Origin: Lates calcarifer
Lineage: Eukaryota; Chordata; Actinopteri; Centropomidae
Length of the DNA stretch: 64,000 bases
Assembly: GCF_001640805.2 (NCBI RefSeq)
Contig: NC_066833.1
Coordinates: forward strand, 15,376,813-15,440,812
Reading direction: 5' to 3'
In this document: piece by piece, positions 10,401 to 21,046 of the stretch
How the letters are laid out: each line of letters begins with the position of its first letter
Numbering within the stretch: position 1 is the first letter of the stretch
Translations under genes and position numbers: made by a program
The notes under the pieces: generated by a model
What the model was told of the DNA's origin: nothing
Seen by the model: the letters and a program-made list of their open reading frames with translations, nothing else
Database searches by the model: none

Positions 10401-13133
10401 GAATTGTGAGCACATAAAAATACCCATACTAAATGTAAATAAATGCACACTATTCTTCTATCAATAATCATATTGTTGCCAGTGATGGAAATCCTGTACT
10501 TACAGAACAGGATGAACTATGAGCTCAGGGCTGTATGATTTGATTACAGTTGCAGCATCTTTGGTGCAGAACACATGAGACAGGTCAGCTCCCTGGAGAC
10601 AAGAAAAAATGCAGTCACTGCACAAAAACAGGACTTTAACTATAATCAATCATTTTAGATGCTGTAAAAATTAATGCTAAATGATGTCAGAATTTTAATT
10701 TACCACTTTCAATGCAGAGATGGCAGCAAAGTATGGAGCTCCCGTGTAGCTTTAGGGGGTGAAGACAAAAGGAATTAAGCAAATGTTTCTATAGATGAAA
10801 ACATTAAACTCTTGTTCAGCGAATGCTGTTTATATTGAGGGGGAGATGGTCTTTGTGTCACATACTCTTGGCATCCTCCAATGATCCCGATACGTCCATC
10901 TTGTCCCTTGTGCTTTTTAGATGTCAGAGGAGGTACTATGCTCTTTACTAGTGAGAGGATATCATCATCCATGCCTCTGTGTGACGTAGACCCCAAGCAG
11001 TAGTGGCGTTCCAACACTGAGAAAATAAATAAAGGAAGAGTGGGAATACTTGTTAGGTCTGCGTCAGCAGCTAATCTGCGTTTTTACCGTCCATAGACAC
11101 GAGATTACAAAAGTTCTGCGACCAAAACCAATCAATACACAACCAAAGCAGATATGATAATGTACTGCAAAAAATGATAAATTATCAGTTGAGGAAGCTG
11201 GACTGACTGCTCCCTCACTGAGCCTTCACATTACAGCTAACACGCCTGTAATTTCCATTTCCTCTTCACACATTCCACCTCCAGGCTGCACACATGACAC
11301 TGAAACCAATACCTAATGCCTGAGGATCTGGGTTCAGCAGTTGACTCTGTTGGGCATAACAGTCTGTCTGGGGTGAAGGGCGTCTGAGGTGAACGGACTG
11401 ACCACGTGTGCATGACGGGGAGGCACTAGAGAGCACAGGCGCGCGGGCAGGAGGAGCTGTCTTGGAGGGAGCAGCGGCAGAGCTGGGCCTGGTGGAGGAG
11501 GAGATGCTGGAGAACATCTGGCCGAGCATCTGAAGCATGTGAAGCTCCCTGGCGTGTTCGGCTTCCCTGCGGCGGTCTTCTGCCTGCAAGCGCTGCTCCT
11601 CCACCCGGTAGAAGTTGTCCTCGGCCTGGGCGCTCTGCTCCAGGAACTGCTCCATTAGCTTTTCCATAGGGAAGTTGGCACGCCTCTTCCTTGGCCGCTT
11701 GGGCGCTCTGGCCGTCAGATTACTGGCTGACTGGCTGCTGTTCTGTGGTCTTACTGAAGTGCCTAAAGTGGAGAGGGGTGAGACATTATGTGATGCATCT
11801 AGGAGCATATGCAATTAACTAATCACAGTATCAAAAATGATTTTAAAAACATGCTGCATGCATCTAATAAAAGAGGACAAACACTTACTGTTATTTCCCA
11901 CTGTCACTTTAACTGGAATAGGGATGGGAACAGTTGGGTATTCCAGCTTCACTTCAGTCTCTGCAGGATAAGGACACTCCCCTGTGCTCTCGGAGTATGC
12001 ATCCTGAGCATCCTCCCCGTCCTCTTCCAGGCCATCCACGGCCTCCTCTCCTCCCGCCCCGCTGTCTATGAACTCCTGAGGGTCAAGAGCAGGCCGGTTG
12101 CTCAAAATCCTCTCCATGGTGTCGTAAAACTTACAGATCTTGTGATACTGCCCGTTGTTCCGCAAATTGCCCTCCTTCGCTAACAGGTACTGCCTCTTGA
12201 GGCTTTTGATCCGCACCCTGCATTGTTCCGGCGTCCTTTCAAACCCCATCGCTCCCAGCCTCCGGGAAACGTCGCGGTACACGAAGCTGTTTCGGAAGTT
12301 TCCATCCAGCGCCGCCTGGATGTCCTGCTCCCCCCAGATGTTCAACAAGGTCCGCGTCTCCACGTCCGACCACAGGAAACCCCGCGTTGTGTTTGCTTGC
12401 ATAGCGGACCCCGAGCAGGCTCAATTAAAGAGTAACCTCCACCACAGGGGAGTTGAATGGAGATGTTGACACTGCGGATTATGATGGACGTCTGGATCTT
12501 TGCTCCCAGCTGCATCAAACCCGCGGGGCGCCGCTATCCACAAACAACGTCAACAACGACATCTGCCCGTTTAGGCTTCTTACAAAGACTTGCCAGGGTA
12601 ATAATTCTAGTTTTTAATTTGGGAACCATTCCAGTAGCTTGCACAGATCAACTCTTCGTGGGCTAGCTAAAAACCCATCCATCTATGTTTGTCCTTTCAC
12701 GTCGTTAGCAAAATGCGTCGCTTGGTACTTTGAGCTAAACTGACCGGGGATCGGCTTCTCAAGCTCCCTTCACACCCTTAACCTTCACTGGGTACATTTC
12801 AAAACTGACCTCTGATCAGTCCTGTGAGGGTAACTTCACCTTTCTCCGCCTGGTTCTCCGCCCATGCTAGGTGTCTGCGAGGTCCTAGAGGCCCCGGATA
12901 CAAACCCAACTGTCAACTCCCTGACCAGGATCGAGAGACACCGACAGGCTTTAGAGGCGCACAGCTAGGCTAACGCTATCGCTACCGGGACGTTGCAACG
13001 AAATAAAAATTCACAATACTTCCTTCACTTTACCTTTCTCGTTCAAGCACACCAATGTGGCGACAATCGACAGCGCAAGTGTGATAACGCAAAAGGCGAA
13101 CATCTGAATCAGTTGCGGCATGTTGTCAGTCAT
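7500..13133 (-). CDS. naxd: ATP-dependent (S)-NAD(P)H-hydrate dehydratase, 10 exons
   Basis: The family repairs hydrated NADH/NADPH (S-NADHX/NADPHX) back to NAD(P)H with ATP, in partnership with the epimerase NAXE. Exons on the minus strand are 13034-13133, 10866-11016, 10704-10749, 10504-10592, 9580-9688, 9025-9075, 8811-8915, 8593-8713, 8310-8433 and 7500-7650. They sum to 1047 nt, a 348-aa protein that closes in frame, against 347 aa in human. Visible signatures are [14 protein letters not shown] near the start of the kinase-like fold, [18 protein letters not shown], and the GGQGDLLSG phosphate-binding and catalytic loop at residues 271-279. The C-terminal part has [10 protein letters not shown] and [10 protein letters not shown]. 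Exon 1 encodes a hydrophobic stretch at about residues 8-31, so the N terminus may be a membrane anchor or targeting signal. The start is the first ATG of exon 1. The intron after 9580 has a GC donor. Identification is firm; exon 1 is the least certain part, although its frame and splice site fit. Confidence 0.93.
9076..9579 (-). other. naxd: Probable GC-AG intron of naxd
   Basis: Exon 5 must end at 9580 after GCAAAG to keep the protein frame (LLKTAK then [10 protein letters not shown]), and the next bases are GCATGT. The acceptor at 9076 is a good pyrimidine-rich TTCTAG. No GT nearby gives the right phase, since the next one adds four bases and shifts the frame. The non-canonical GC donor is therefore the simplest reading. 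Confidence 0.7.
11266..12402 (-). CDS. Myb/SANT-like DNA-binding domain protein, nested in naxd intron 1
   Basis: Two exons, 11889-12402 and 11266-11762, join with a clean GTAAGT donor and CTTTAG acceptor to a 336-aa frame (1011 nt including stop). Residues about 8-95 look like a trihelix-type Myb/SANT domain (Myb_DNA-bind_4 style): aromatic residues in [15 protein letters not shown], then [20 protein letters not shown] and FYDTMERIL. An acidic linker follows, then a basic nuclear-localisation-like PKRPRKRR at 192-199 and a probable coiled coil at about 203-250 ([20 protein letters not shown]). The tail is Ser/Pro/Ala-rich. This layout is typical of transcription-factor-like proteins, some of which were domesticated from Harbinger-type transposons. 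It lies wholly within the first intron of naxd, on the same strand. I cannot assign an orthologue or a target site. The length and intact splicing argue for a real gene. Confidence 0.8.
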
Positions 13134-15049
13134 CTCTCTCTCTCTCTAACTGCAGCCACCGACCCATGAAGCTTTTCCACGAGGGGAAGAAGCTCTCCCA
13201 CTTCTTCTTACCTAAACTGGAACTGCGTTTCAACGCTGACAACTGTGCACAAACGATCCGGATCATGAGGCGCCCTGTAACACAGTGCAGCAGAACAGGA
13301 AGAAAAATCTTATGATGCCTTTAGAGCCCCCTCGGACACTCCTGTATCCCAGCGGGCTGAAATATGTCAACAAACAAGGAGCAGCCAAGTTGAAAGTAGC
13401 TTAAAGCTGCAATTCCTCTGACTGGCCTCTATAGATGCTGGTTGCAGCATTAGAGTTATATTAGAGTTATATTATTTAATCACCATAATAATGAAATAAA
13501 AACGTTTTCTGACCATTTTGTTAAAATAAAAATTCAACTATTAGAGTGCCCTAGGAGAACATCACATAAAAATGTAGTAGTAATTTAGCAATAGTAGTGG
13601 TGGTAATAGCAGTAATAGTAGTAGTAATGACAACACTGTATGCACAGAGACAGTTCCTTTCAGGTGAGGCTACAGGAATATAACGCAAATGAGACTGAAT
13701 GCAAGTAACATACAGTCCATGGATGCTCCACCTTATAACAAGATAATTTATTTATTTATGCAGCAGTTAATCCCGCAAACAAAAGTTGCTTAATATGTAA
13801 AGATAAATTTAGGGTTAGCTCATCGTTTAATGACAAGATTTGTGGAAGACAGGGCACAGGACAATAATTATAATATGTCAGAGAGGATTGCAGCAACCCA
13901 CACATGCCTTGTATGTCTATGTAAGATTTTTGAGCAAGGGTAGCTAAAGGTTAGGGTCTAACCCCTCAAATGGATAACTGATTTTAGTTAATTCTTAGTT
14001 GCTATCTTTTTCTAGGTGTGATCCTTGAATTAATTAATTAAGTAACATATAATGCAAACATATGCATCCCACGTCTCCTCAAGTGTTCTGATGGCTTGAC
14101 AAAAATGTTTCTTAATTTACGACAGGAAATGAACGCAGCATATGAAGTGAGAAAAAAAGGGATTGGTTTAAAATCTTAAAGGTCGACTTAAAATGAAAAA
14201 AGCCGCGTACAAATGGCAGTCTCAAAGAATAAATAAAAAAATAAATAATACTAATCACTCATTGTTTACGCTATATGTTTTATTTTGACAATGACCCCTT
14301 TAATGGAAAAGCCTATTTGGACTGCCTCTAAGAGACTTTCCACAGCCTGAGAAATCAACTTTTTCATAAGCCACAATTCCTTGCTATCATTTTTTTTTCG
14401 ATAGAGGAATCTATGTATGTATGTCATGGTCCAGCTGTGGTGTGAAAACCACCACCCGCCCACAGCGATTCAGTATGAAAAATCGGGGTTGACGGCCAGG
14501 CACAGATTTTTCCCTGAGTTTAGCCTTGTAGGTCAAGCTAGACAGATCCATTGACTGACCAGAGTACAACAGACTAAAGCATTTAATAACATGAAATGTG
14601 TCAAGGACACTAAGATTTTAATTAATATTTACAATCATTGTCCTCCAAATTTCCAGATTTTTAAACTGTACATTAAAATACAAAATGACATGATAATAAT
14701 TAAGGTAAAGGGATTGTACAGAAAAGGATTGGACTTTGTGGCGGCGCACAGCCTGCCAGTAGGTGAACCTGACAGGCGTTACGCAGGGTTTAAACTACAC
14801 ATTAAATCTTTAGCTCCTCACCTACTTCCTGTTTTACCTCAGTTACTTTTTGAAGTTCAGATCCAGGCTTTAGATCTGAGAATGAGCCAACACTGGGATC
14901 ATCGCGTTGTCACAAATTAACTTTCTTCTTTGAAATGGCGTTTGTTAGAGGAATTCGCGAGGAGCCTGAAATTATTAGTACGAGCTAGACCGTGCTTGTT
15001 TTCTACGAAAAAAAAGCTCCTTGTAGCAGGGAGCCGATCCAGCATCACC
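13134..15049. promoter_or_regulatory. Divergent intergenic region between naxd and rab20
   Basis: The two start codons face away from each other across 1.9 kb, so both promoters should lie here. A short CT run (13136-13147) precedes the naxd start codon, probably within its 5' UTR. Sequence near each start is richer in CG dinucleotides than the middle. The middle is AT-rich and contains an AGT/AAT trinucleotide-rich patch near 13575-13630. I see no TATA box in a convincing position and no open frame that resembles a gene. Confidence 0.4.
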
Positions 15050-17979
15050 ATGCCCGAGACGTCGAAGATGAAGAAGCCCGACGTCAAGGTGGTTCTCCTG
15101 GGAGACATGAACGTGGGGAAGACGTCGCTGCTCCACAGGTACACGGAGAGGAAGTTCAAAGACACCATCAGCACCGTCGGAGGGGCGTTTTTCCTCAAGC
15201 AGTGGGGACCTTATAACATCTCAATATGGGACACTGCTGGTAATACCTCCTTCGTTTGTTTTAAACTCTTATCAAGTTCCATTCCTTCAACTGTGTTTAC
15301 CTGATAGCGCGAGGTCGCACCACCTGAGGCAATCAGACCTGTAGAGACTGAGCATGTGACTGTTGAGTCTGCACAGGCAGCACATTTCATGGGAACCTGA
15401 CTCTGCTGGTTTTGCGTTATTCAATTTCATATGTGTAACAATAACACGTCCTGTAAAGTCTTGCATAATTAAAACTCAGGCTTCAGGTCAAAGCAGGATA
15501 ATAAACAACAAACTGATAATCCAGCACACTAATGGACAAACAACCCTCAAAAACAACGTCACAATAAATCTGTTAATCTATGCACACACTTTCAAGTAAT
15601 CAAATAAATAACATTAATAAATGTGTTTTTTTTTTAATTGTTGTGAGAGAGGAACTTTTCTTGAAATGTGAAAATATAGAGCAGCCTGTTATGGAGATAA
15701 AGTCCTCAATCAAATAACTATTTGACAAGTCAATATAATGTCTTGTAGTTTTAGTTTCACATCTTTATAAATTGATTAATTTAGTTTCTGGCAGCCTGAC
15801 AGAGAAAATCTGAGAAAATACATTTTGAGACATCCTTCCTTGCTCTGGTAATTTGTGATTAAAGCTTGTCACAGACTTTAGCATTAGTTTTGTAGCTAAA
15901 TTGTATTAAATTCCCTTATTTGAAAGAGTGATAGATTTATTAATGATCAAAGTAATAATGAAAGTAATTGTTCCAGTCATAGTTGGTTATCATTTTGGTC
16001 AAAAACCACCAACCACGTATGTTTCTGTTTCCTTAACACTTTAACCCCACATGTTACCAATACTGTATTTTTTGTAGACATTTATCATGCTACAAATATT
16101 AAATTGCTTCACTGTTTCCTGCTTGCTGAACAGCACGTAGTAAAATCACTGTGACTTATCTTGTGCTGCATTGCTCAATATTGGACTAATCTGACCTAAT
16201 CAAAACCATTGTCATCTGTCATGAGTAGGTTTTTTCCCTTGATTTGTTAACAGCTGCCTGAGACTGAGCTTCAGAAATAACAACCCTCGATAAATATTTC
16301 ATTAAAGATGGACATTTCCACTTGTTAGGTAGCAGTCAAATTAGTTGACATTTATTTGGGTATCTTCCATGTCGCCCTGAGCAGTAATGTGAAACTTTTT
16401 CCTTTTCCAGAACTTCCGTCCCCAGCTAACCCCAAGGATCACAAGAGCCCTGATGTTTTAAATTTCATTGTCTCTGAAATAAATTAAGATTGACATTTCT
16501 ATCGGCTGTGACAGGAATTATTCATCTAGTTACTGCTGATGAATAAGGTTAGAGCTGTGCTACATTCCTAGTATTGTGTAATCATGAATTATTTTAACTC
16601 TTAGGCAAATACACACTTCACAAAAGTAGAGTTGGTGAGCCACAGAGATAAGGAGAGGCTGCCCATGTCACCAGTAAGCCATTTCCTGACTGTGTTCCCA
16701 AACTCCATGACCTCTGACAGGATGCTGTTGCATTTGTTGTGTTTAGTCAGTGTGACGGAGAAATGCCAGATCGGTGCTGAGTCATTTCAAGGCAACTGTT
16801 GCAGACCTGTCAGCATAGACTATTGAGCTGTTCCACACAGTGGCAGTTACAAGGGTCATATTAAAATCTGTTAGATGTTTGTCTCGTCACATTGAAACCA
16901 GGCAGTCTGTTGCTTATTTCCCCACTGATAACGCCCTTTTCTGTTGCACTGTGTCAAAACCCCATGCAGACTTAAAGCTGTCTACCCTGTTCCGCTTAAT
17001 AGTCACATGACAGGGCTATGACAGGAAGACTTGGCTCCCCATACTTAAACCTATCTTTTCCAAACTTGCATGCAACAGTACTTTCCAAAGGCACAAGGAG
17101 GACTGAGTTAGAGGTTTTCCTTTTCTTTTCTTTTTTTGGCTCTTCAGCTAAATAGTATGTTAAAAAAAGATGTCCTATCTTCCTGTCTCAATTTTTTATT
17201 GCATGGTAAGGTGATTAATTGATTAGTAGACGGACAGAAAATTAATGAACAGCTAATCGTCAGATTTTAAGCAAAGATGCCAGACAGCATCTGGCTCCAG
17301 ATTCTATTTTTTGTGTCTGTCATAAATGATTGTAAACTCTCTGAGTTTGAACTGTCAGATAAAGCAGGGAATTTGCAGACAAACTGGGGCATTATTCACA
17401 ATTTGAATGAAGAAATAATTTGAACAAACTATCAGCAGCTGAAAGAAACTTAGTTGCAGCCCTAGATACTGTACTCCCCTCAGCTGCCAGTTCATTAACA
17501 CCCAGCTAAAACTAATACAGTCTAATACAACAGTCCTGCAATAAATCCTAGGTTATAATTTTCAGTTTTTGTTGAAACTCTTTTATAATATTAAAAACAC
17601 CTCTCAGTATAAAGCAACATAATTCAACAACACACTACAAACTATATAGCCTCTGAAATGATCATGAAGTTGAATGAACCCCTCTTAAAAACCTTTCTGA
17701 CTTTCATGAAGAATCATTACCGGGCTGTTGTATTAGACAGTATTAGTTGTAGCCAGGCGTACCTAATAAACTGGCAACCAAGAGATGCCCCCAGTGGCAA
17801 TGTATTCACCAACACACAATGTCGCCTTTTAAGAATTCTGCATATTTCAACAACAAAGGTCACTTCTGTTTTCAAACTGCTGACTGTCTTGCACAATTTC
17901 TGTCTATGACTTGTGTCTTCCTGCACAGCTTATCACACAGGATGGCTGTTAAGTCTCTGTGTTCATGTGGTATATATAT

Positions 17980-18037
<58 letters not shown>

Positions 18038-19065
18038 TTGTGAGCTGATGGATATCAGATAGCAGATCTGTCTATTCCTTATAGAACCACATCATTTAGA
18101 TACTATGTGAAGATTATATTATTGGATATCAAATCATAAACATTAGATCACGTTAATCTAGCTCACGTTGCATATCAGAATATTTTTTTCCCACACAGAC
18201 TAACTGACCATGAGACACAGAGATACAGACCATTTGTTATGGCTATGACCTCCCCTAATTATCCCGTCTCTGCTGCCACATATGAAGGGTCTGTATGACA
18301 ACCTTGGTTGCTGTCCAAGAAACACAGTAAACTGTTGTTTGCAGTACATGACATGCAAGTGTGACCTGTCTATTCACTGCCTAAATGAAAGGAAAGAGAC
18401 TTAATGAAAGAAAACAGACCCTAAGAGAGAAAAATGTCCTCACACCCTGCAGCACTGTTGACCTCCCTCTGTCTCCACCCCCCATCTCCTCAGGTCGTGA
18501 ACAGTTCCACGGGCTGGGCTCCATGTACTGTCGAGGCGCAGCTGCTATCATCCTCACTTATGATGTCACCAACTGGCAAAGCTTAGCTGAGCTGGAGGAG
18601 CGCTTCCTGTCTCTGACTGACACTGCTAACCATGACTGCATTTACGCTGTGGTGGGCAACAAGGCTGATCTCACAGACCCTACAGCTCAGCAGTCCCAGG
18701 ACACAGATGGAATGTCTGAGGACCAAACTGAGTGTGAGGACAGGACAGAACCAGAGGTGCTGTCTACCTCCCTGACCTCTTCGGCCTCCCCCAAACAGGT
18801 GACCCATGAAGATGCGATGGCTCTATATGGGAGAATATTGCGCTACAAGGGCCTGGAGGAAAAGAGCAGCCTGCCTGCAGAGAAGATGTGCTTTGAGACA
18901 AGTGCCAAGACAGGCTATAATGTGGACACTTTGTTTGAGACCTTGTTTGATCTGGTGCTGCCTTCCATCCTGAGGAAGAGAAATGAGTACCAGGAGTCTC
19001 CTACAGTTGACCTGGAGGAGTGCAGGGGGGGCAGCAGCAAGCGGGCCAGATCTTCCTGCTGTTAG
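15050..19065 (+). CDS. rab20: Rab20 small GTPase, 2 exons
   Basis: Exon 1 is 15050-15239 and exon 2 is 18494-19065. They join in phase 1 across a 3.25-kb intron to give 253 aa. G motifs are all visible: P-loop GDMNVGKT (residues 18-25), switch II WDTAGREQ (60-67), guanine-binding NKAD (119-122) and ETSAK (198-202). The C terminus is SSCC, a double-cysteine geranylgeranylation site for membrane anchoring. As in mammalian RAB20, the residue after DTAG is Arg instead of the usual Gln, which should weaken GTP hydrolysis, and a long polar insert (about 126-165) sits between NKAD and the alpha-4 region. RAB20 is known to act in endosome and phagosome maturation and is hypoxia-responsive in mammals. 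The start is the ATG in the context ATCACCATGC, with the P-loop at the usual distance. It lies head-to-head with naxd and tail-to-tail with col4a2, as in human. Identification is firm. Confidence 0.95.
15240..18493 (+). other. rab20: rab20 intron 1, no further coding exon seen
   Basis: AT-rich intron with a GTAATA donor and a pyrimidine-rich CTCCTCAG acceptor. It contains a (TA)n microsatellite near 17971-18033 and no recognisable transposon or RNA gene. The short open frames in it have no domain and are not called. Confidence 0.7.
17971..18033. repeat. (TA)n microsatellite
   Basis: About 63 bp of nearly uninterrupted TA inside the rab20 intron. Confidence 0.97.
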
Positions 19066-19655
19066 GATCTGCCAAAAAGAGGTGGAGAGGCTGCCATAAG
19101 CAGAGACTTGCTTTTAACAAAGGACAATCAAGAGGTCGTTCTGTGCACCAAATATATACTGTGATGGTACAACTTACCTGCCTTTACTGAGACCCAATAG
19201 CATTAATGACCTCCCGGTAACACACACACATACATATACACTATTGATTATGTGAAAATGGTCAGAAAAAGTAACTAGAGTTCGTAGTGTCCAGAGACAT
19301 TTCCTATGTAAGGAAAGGAAACAAATGTATTATCACTTTAACCTCTCACCTGAACGACTGAAACTGCACTTATATCCCAAAGATGTGTCTGTGGGCAAAT
19401 AATGCACATAAGAAGTCAATCACTGCTATTTTTAAATGTCAGTTTAACAGCACTAATTGTTAGTTGGGTGGCACATTTCACTTTTTATTATGGTTGGTAT
19501 TTTAATGTTTTCATAAATCACACTTCTTTAATTTACTTTAATGTTCTGGCTAATTGCATCGATACTGATCTTTAGATTTCATCACCACTTTTGGAACTTT
19601 TTCAATGAAAGAAAATCGTAAATACTCCTGTTGAATTTTTTATGTACGCTGTCAC

Positions 19656-19661
19656 AATAAA
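19656..19661 (+). terminator. rab20: Candidate polyadenylation signal of rab20
   Basis: AATAAA in CACAATAAAGATTTTTATTTTGC, about 590 bp after the rab20 stop codon and followed by a T-rich stretch. It gives a 3' UTR of roughly 0.6 kb. Confidence 0.65.
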
Positions 19662-19848
19662 GATTTTTATTTTGCAGTTCGCCTGGTCTGTCAGATTAAG
19701 ACGAGCTCGCATGAGTAAAATGACAGTCAAGTATAACAAACAACATTTAATCTTTACAGTCCAATGATATTATTTTTGTTATGAAAATGACCATAATTGC
19801 ATTACAATTAAATCAAATGTCATGTATTTTTCTGTTCTTACCAAACTG

Positions 19849-19854
19849 TTTATT
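19849..19854 (-). terminator. col4a2: Candidate polyadenylation signal of col4a2
   Basis: AATAAA on the minus strand (TTTATT on plus), about 940 bp past the col4a2 stop, which implies a 3' UTR of about 0.95 kb. A weaker ATTAAA lies nearer at 20522-20527. The two genes' ends would then stop within about 150-200 bp of each other. The choice between signals is inference. Confidence 0.4.
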
Positions 19855-20791
19855 TGCAAGTGAAGCTAAATGAAGTGGAACAGTTGACCTACTTTCTAAA
19901 TTGTGTAAAATACTCTAACCCACGATCAGTGACCAGAGCGAGGATTTGCTACAGTCAGACCTTTGATCCAGGCTGTTTACACACAGTCAAGGTTGGCAGC
20001 TTGGGGCAGTTCAATAATTAGTAGATTTGTTAAGAAAAATGAGTGTGCCATGAGAAGTATTAGATACAATATACATTTGAAACTCTTAGGGAAGGGGGTC
20101 AAGTTCATTCAGCTAGTATAAATACAAAGATTATCAGTGCATTTTGTGAACAAATGATGTGTGAAAAATAAGGAGTTACAGACCATTTTGCAGTAGTTGA
20201 TAAATGCATAAAACAAGTTAACAGCTTGAAAAGGCTGTCATATTATAAAAATAAGTTTTGTAAGAGCAATGGAATAAAAGCAGGGTAATAGTGTCAATAG
20301 TATCAACCAACAGTTGTACAAGACAATGACACGTTCTTCAGTTGGCTGAGAAGCAGTGTTAGTGGCTTTATGGTGGGCTGTATACCCTAAACAATAAAAA
20401 CATCTAGATAAACTGAAGCAGTGCATACACACGGGCATCTTTGGTTTAGCTGTAGTATATGGTCTCTGATCTGTGTAATAGTAGCTGAGGTAATAAGTTA
20501 GACAGTAAGCACCAATCCACATTTAATATAAAATACTTCTCCCATAATGCTGTTGGCTTCATTATGGGGCTTCTCCTGTTTTATCTACAGTGGGACATTT
20601 CATTTATAGCACAAGGAATCACACAGTCACTGTATATCTGAGCTCTGTGGCTTGGGGACAAAGTTTCCCATTTACATTGATCTAAGTCAGTATTTCAGAT
20701 CCCCCTTAGTTTGGTTTAGTACATGGATAGAGAGATGACACTAGACCACTGTGAATGGACCAACTTCCTGTCAGCGTTACTGTAGAGTCTT

Positions 20792-21046
20792 TCACAAGTT
20801 CTTCATGCAGACCTGGCAGCGACTGATGCGTGTCAGGAGCTGGCTCGCTTTGAGCGTCTCTGATGCTGGCTCAGTGTGGAACGACTGATCTATGGAAGTT
20901 AACCAGAAGCTGTGCTTGTTGGCAAAGTAGTGGCATGTGCCTTTAGCCCCGTTACACTCAATGAACGGCGTTGTGCGGAAGTCCTCCAGGCAGGAGCCAG
21001 GCGATGACAAGGACTGACCTCCGCCTTCATTTCCTGCCGCTGTATG
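20792..21046 (-). CDS. col4a2: col4a2 last exon, C-terminal NC1 half-domain
   Basis: Acceptor CTCCACAG, phase 0, 84 residues then TGA. It carries the second NC1 repeat end: [40 protein letters not shown] and the terminal RCQVCMKNL. The conserved cysteines form the intradomain disulfides of the NC1 fold. The end matches vertebrate alpha-2(IV) and not alpha-1 chains. Confidence 0.96.
   Translation of the reverse strand, partial: HTAAGNEGGGQSLSSPGSCLEDFRTTPFIECNGAKGTCHYFANKHSFWLTSIDQSFHTEPASETLKASQLLTRISRCQVCMKNL

Noticed and set aside
11615..12666. Several plus-strand frames opposite the SANT gene
   Set aside because: They are shadows of the GC-rich minus-strand coding exons, with no homology signature of their own.
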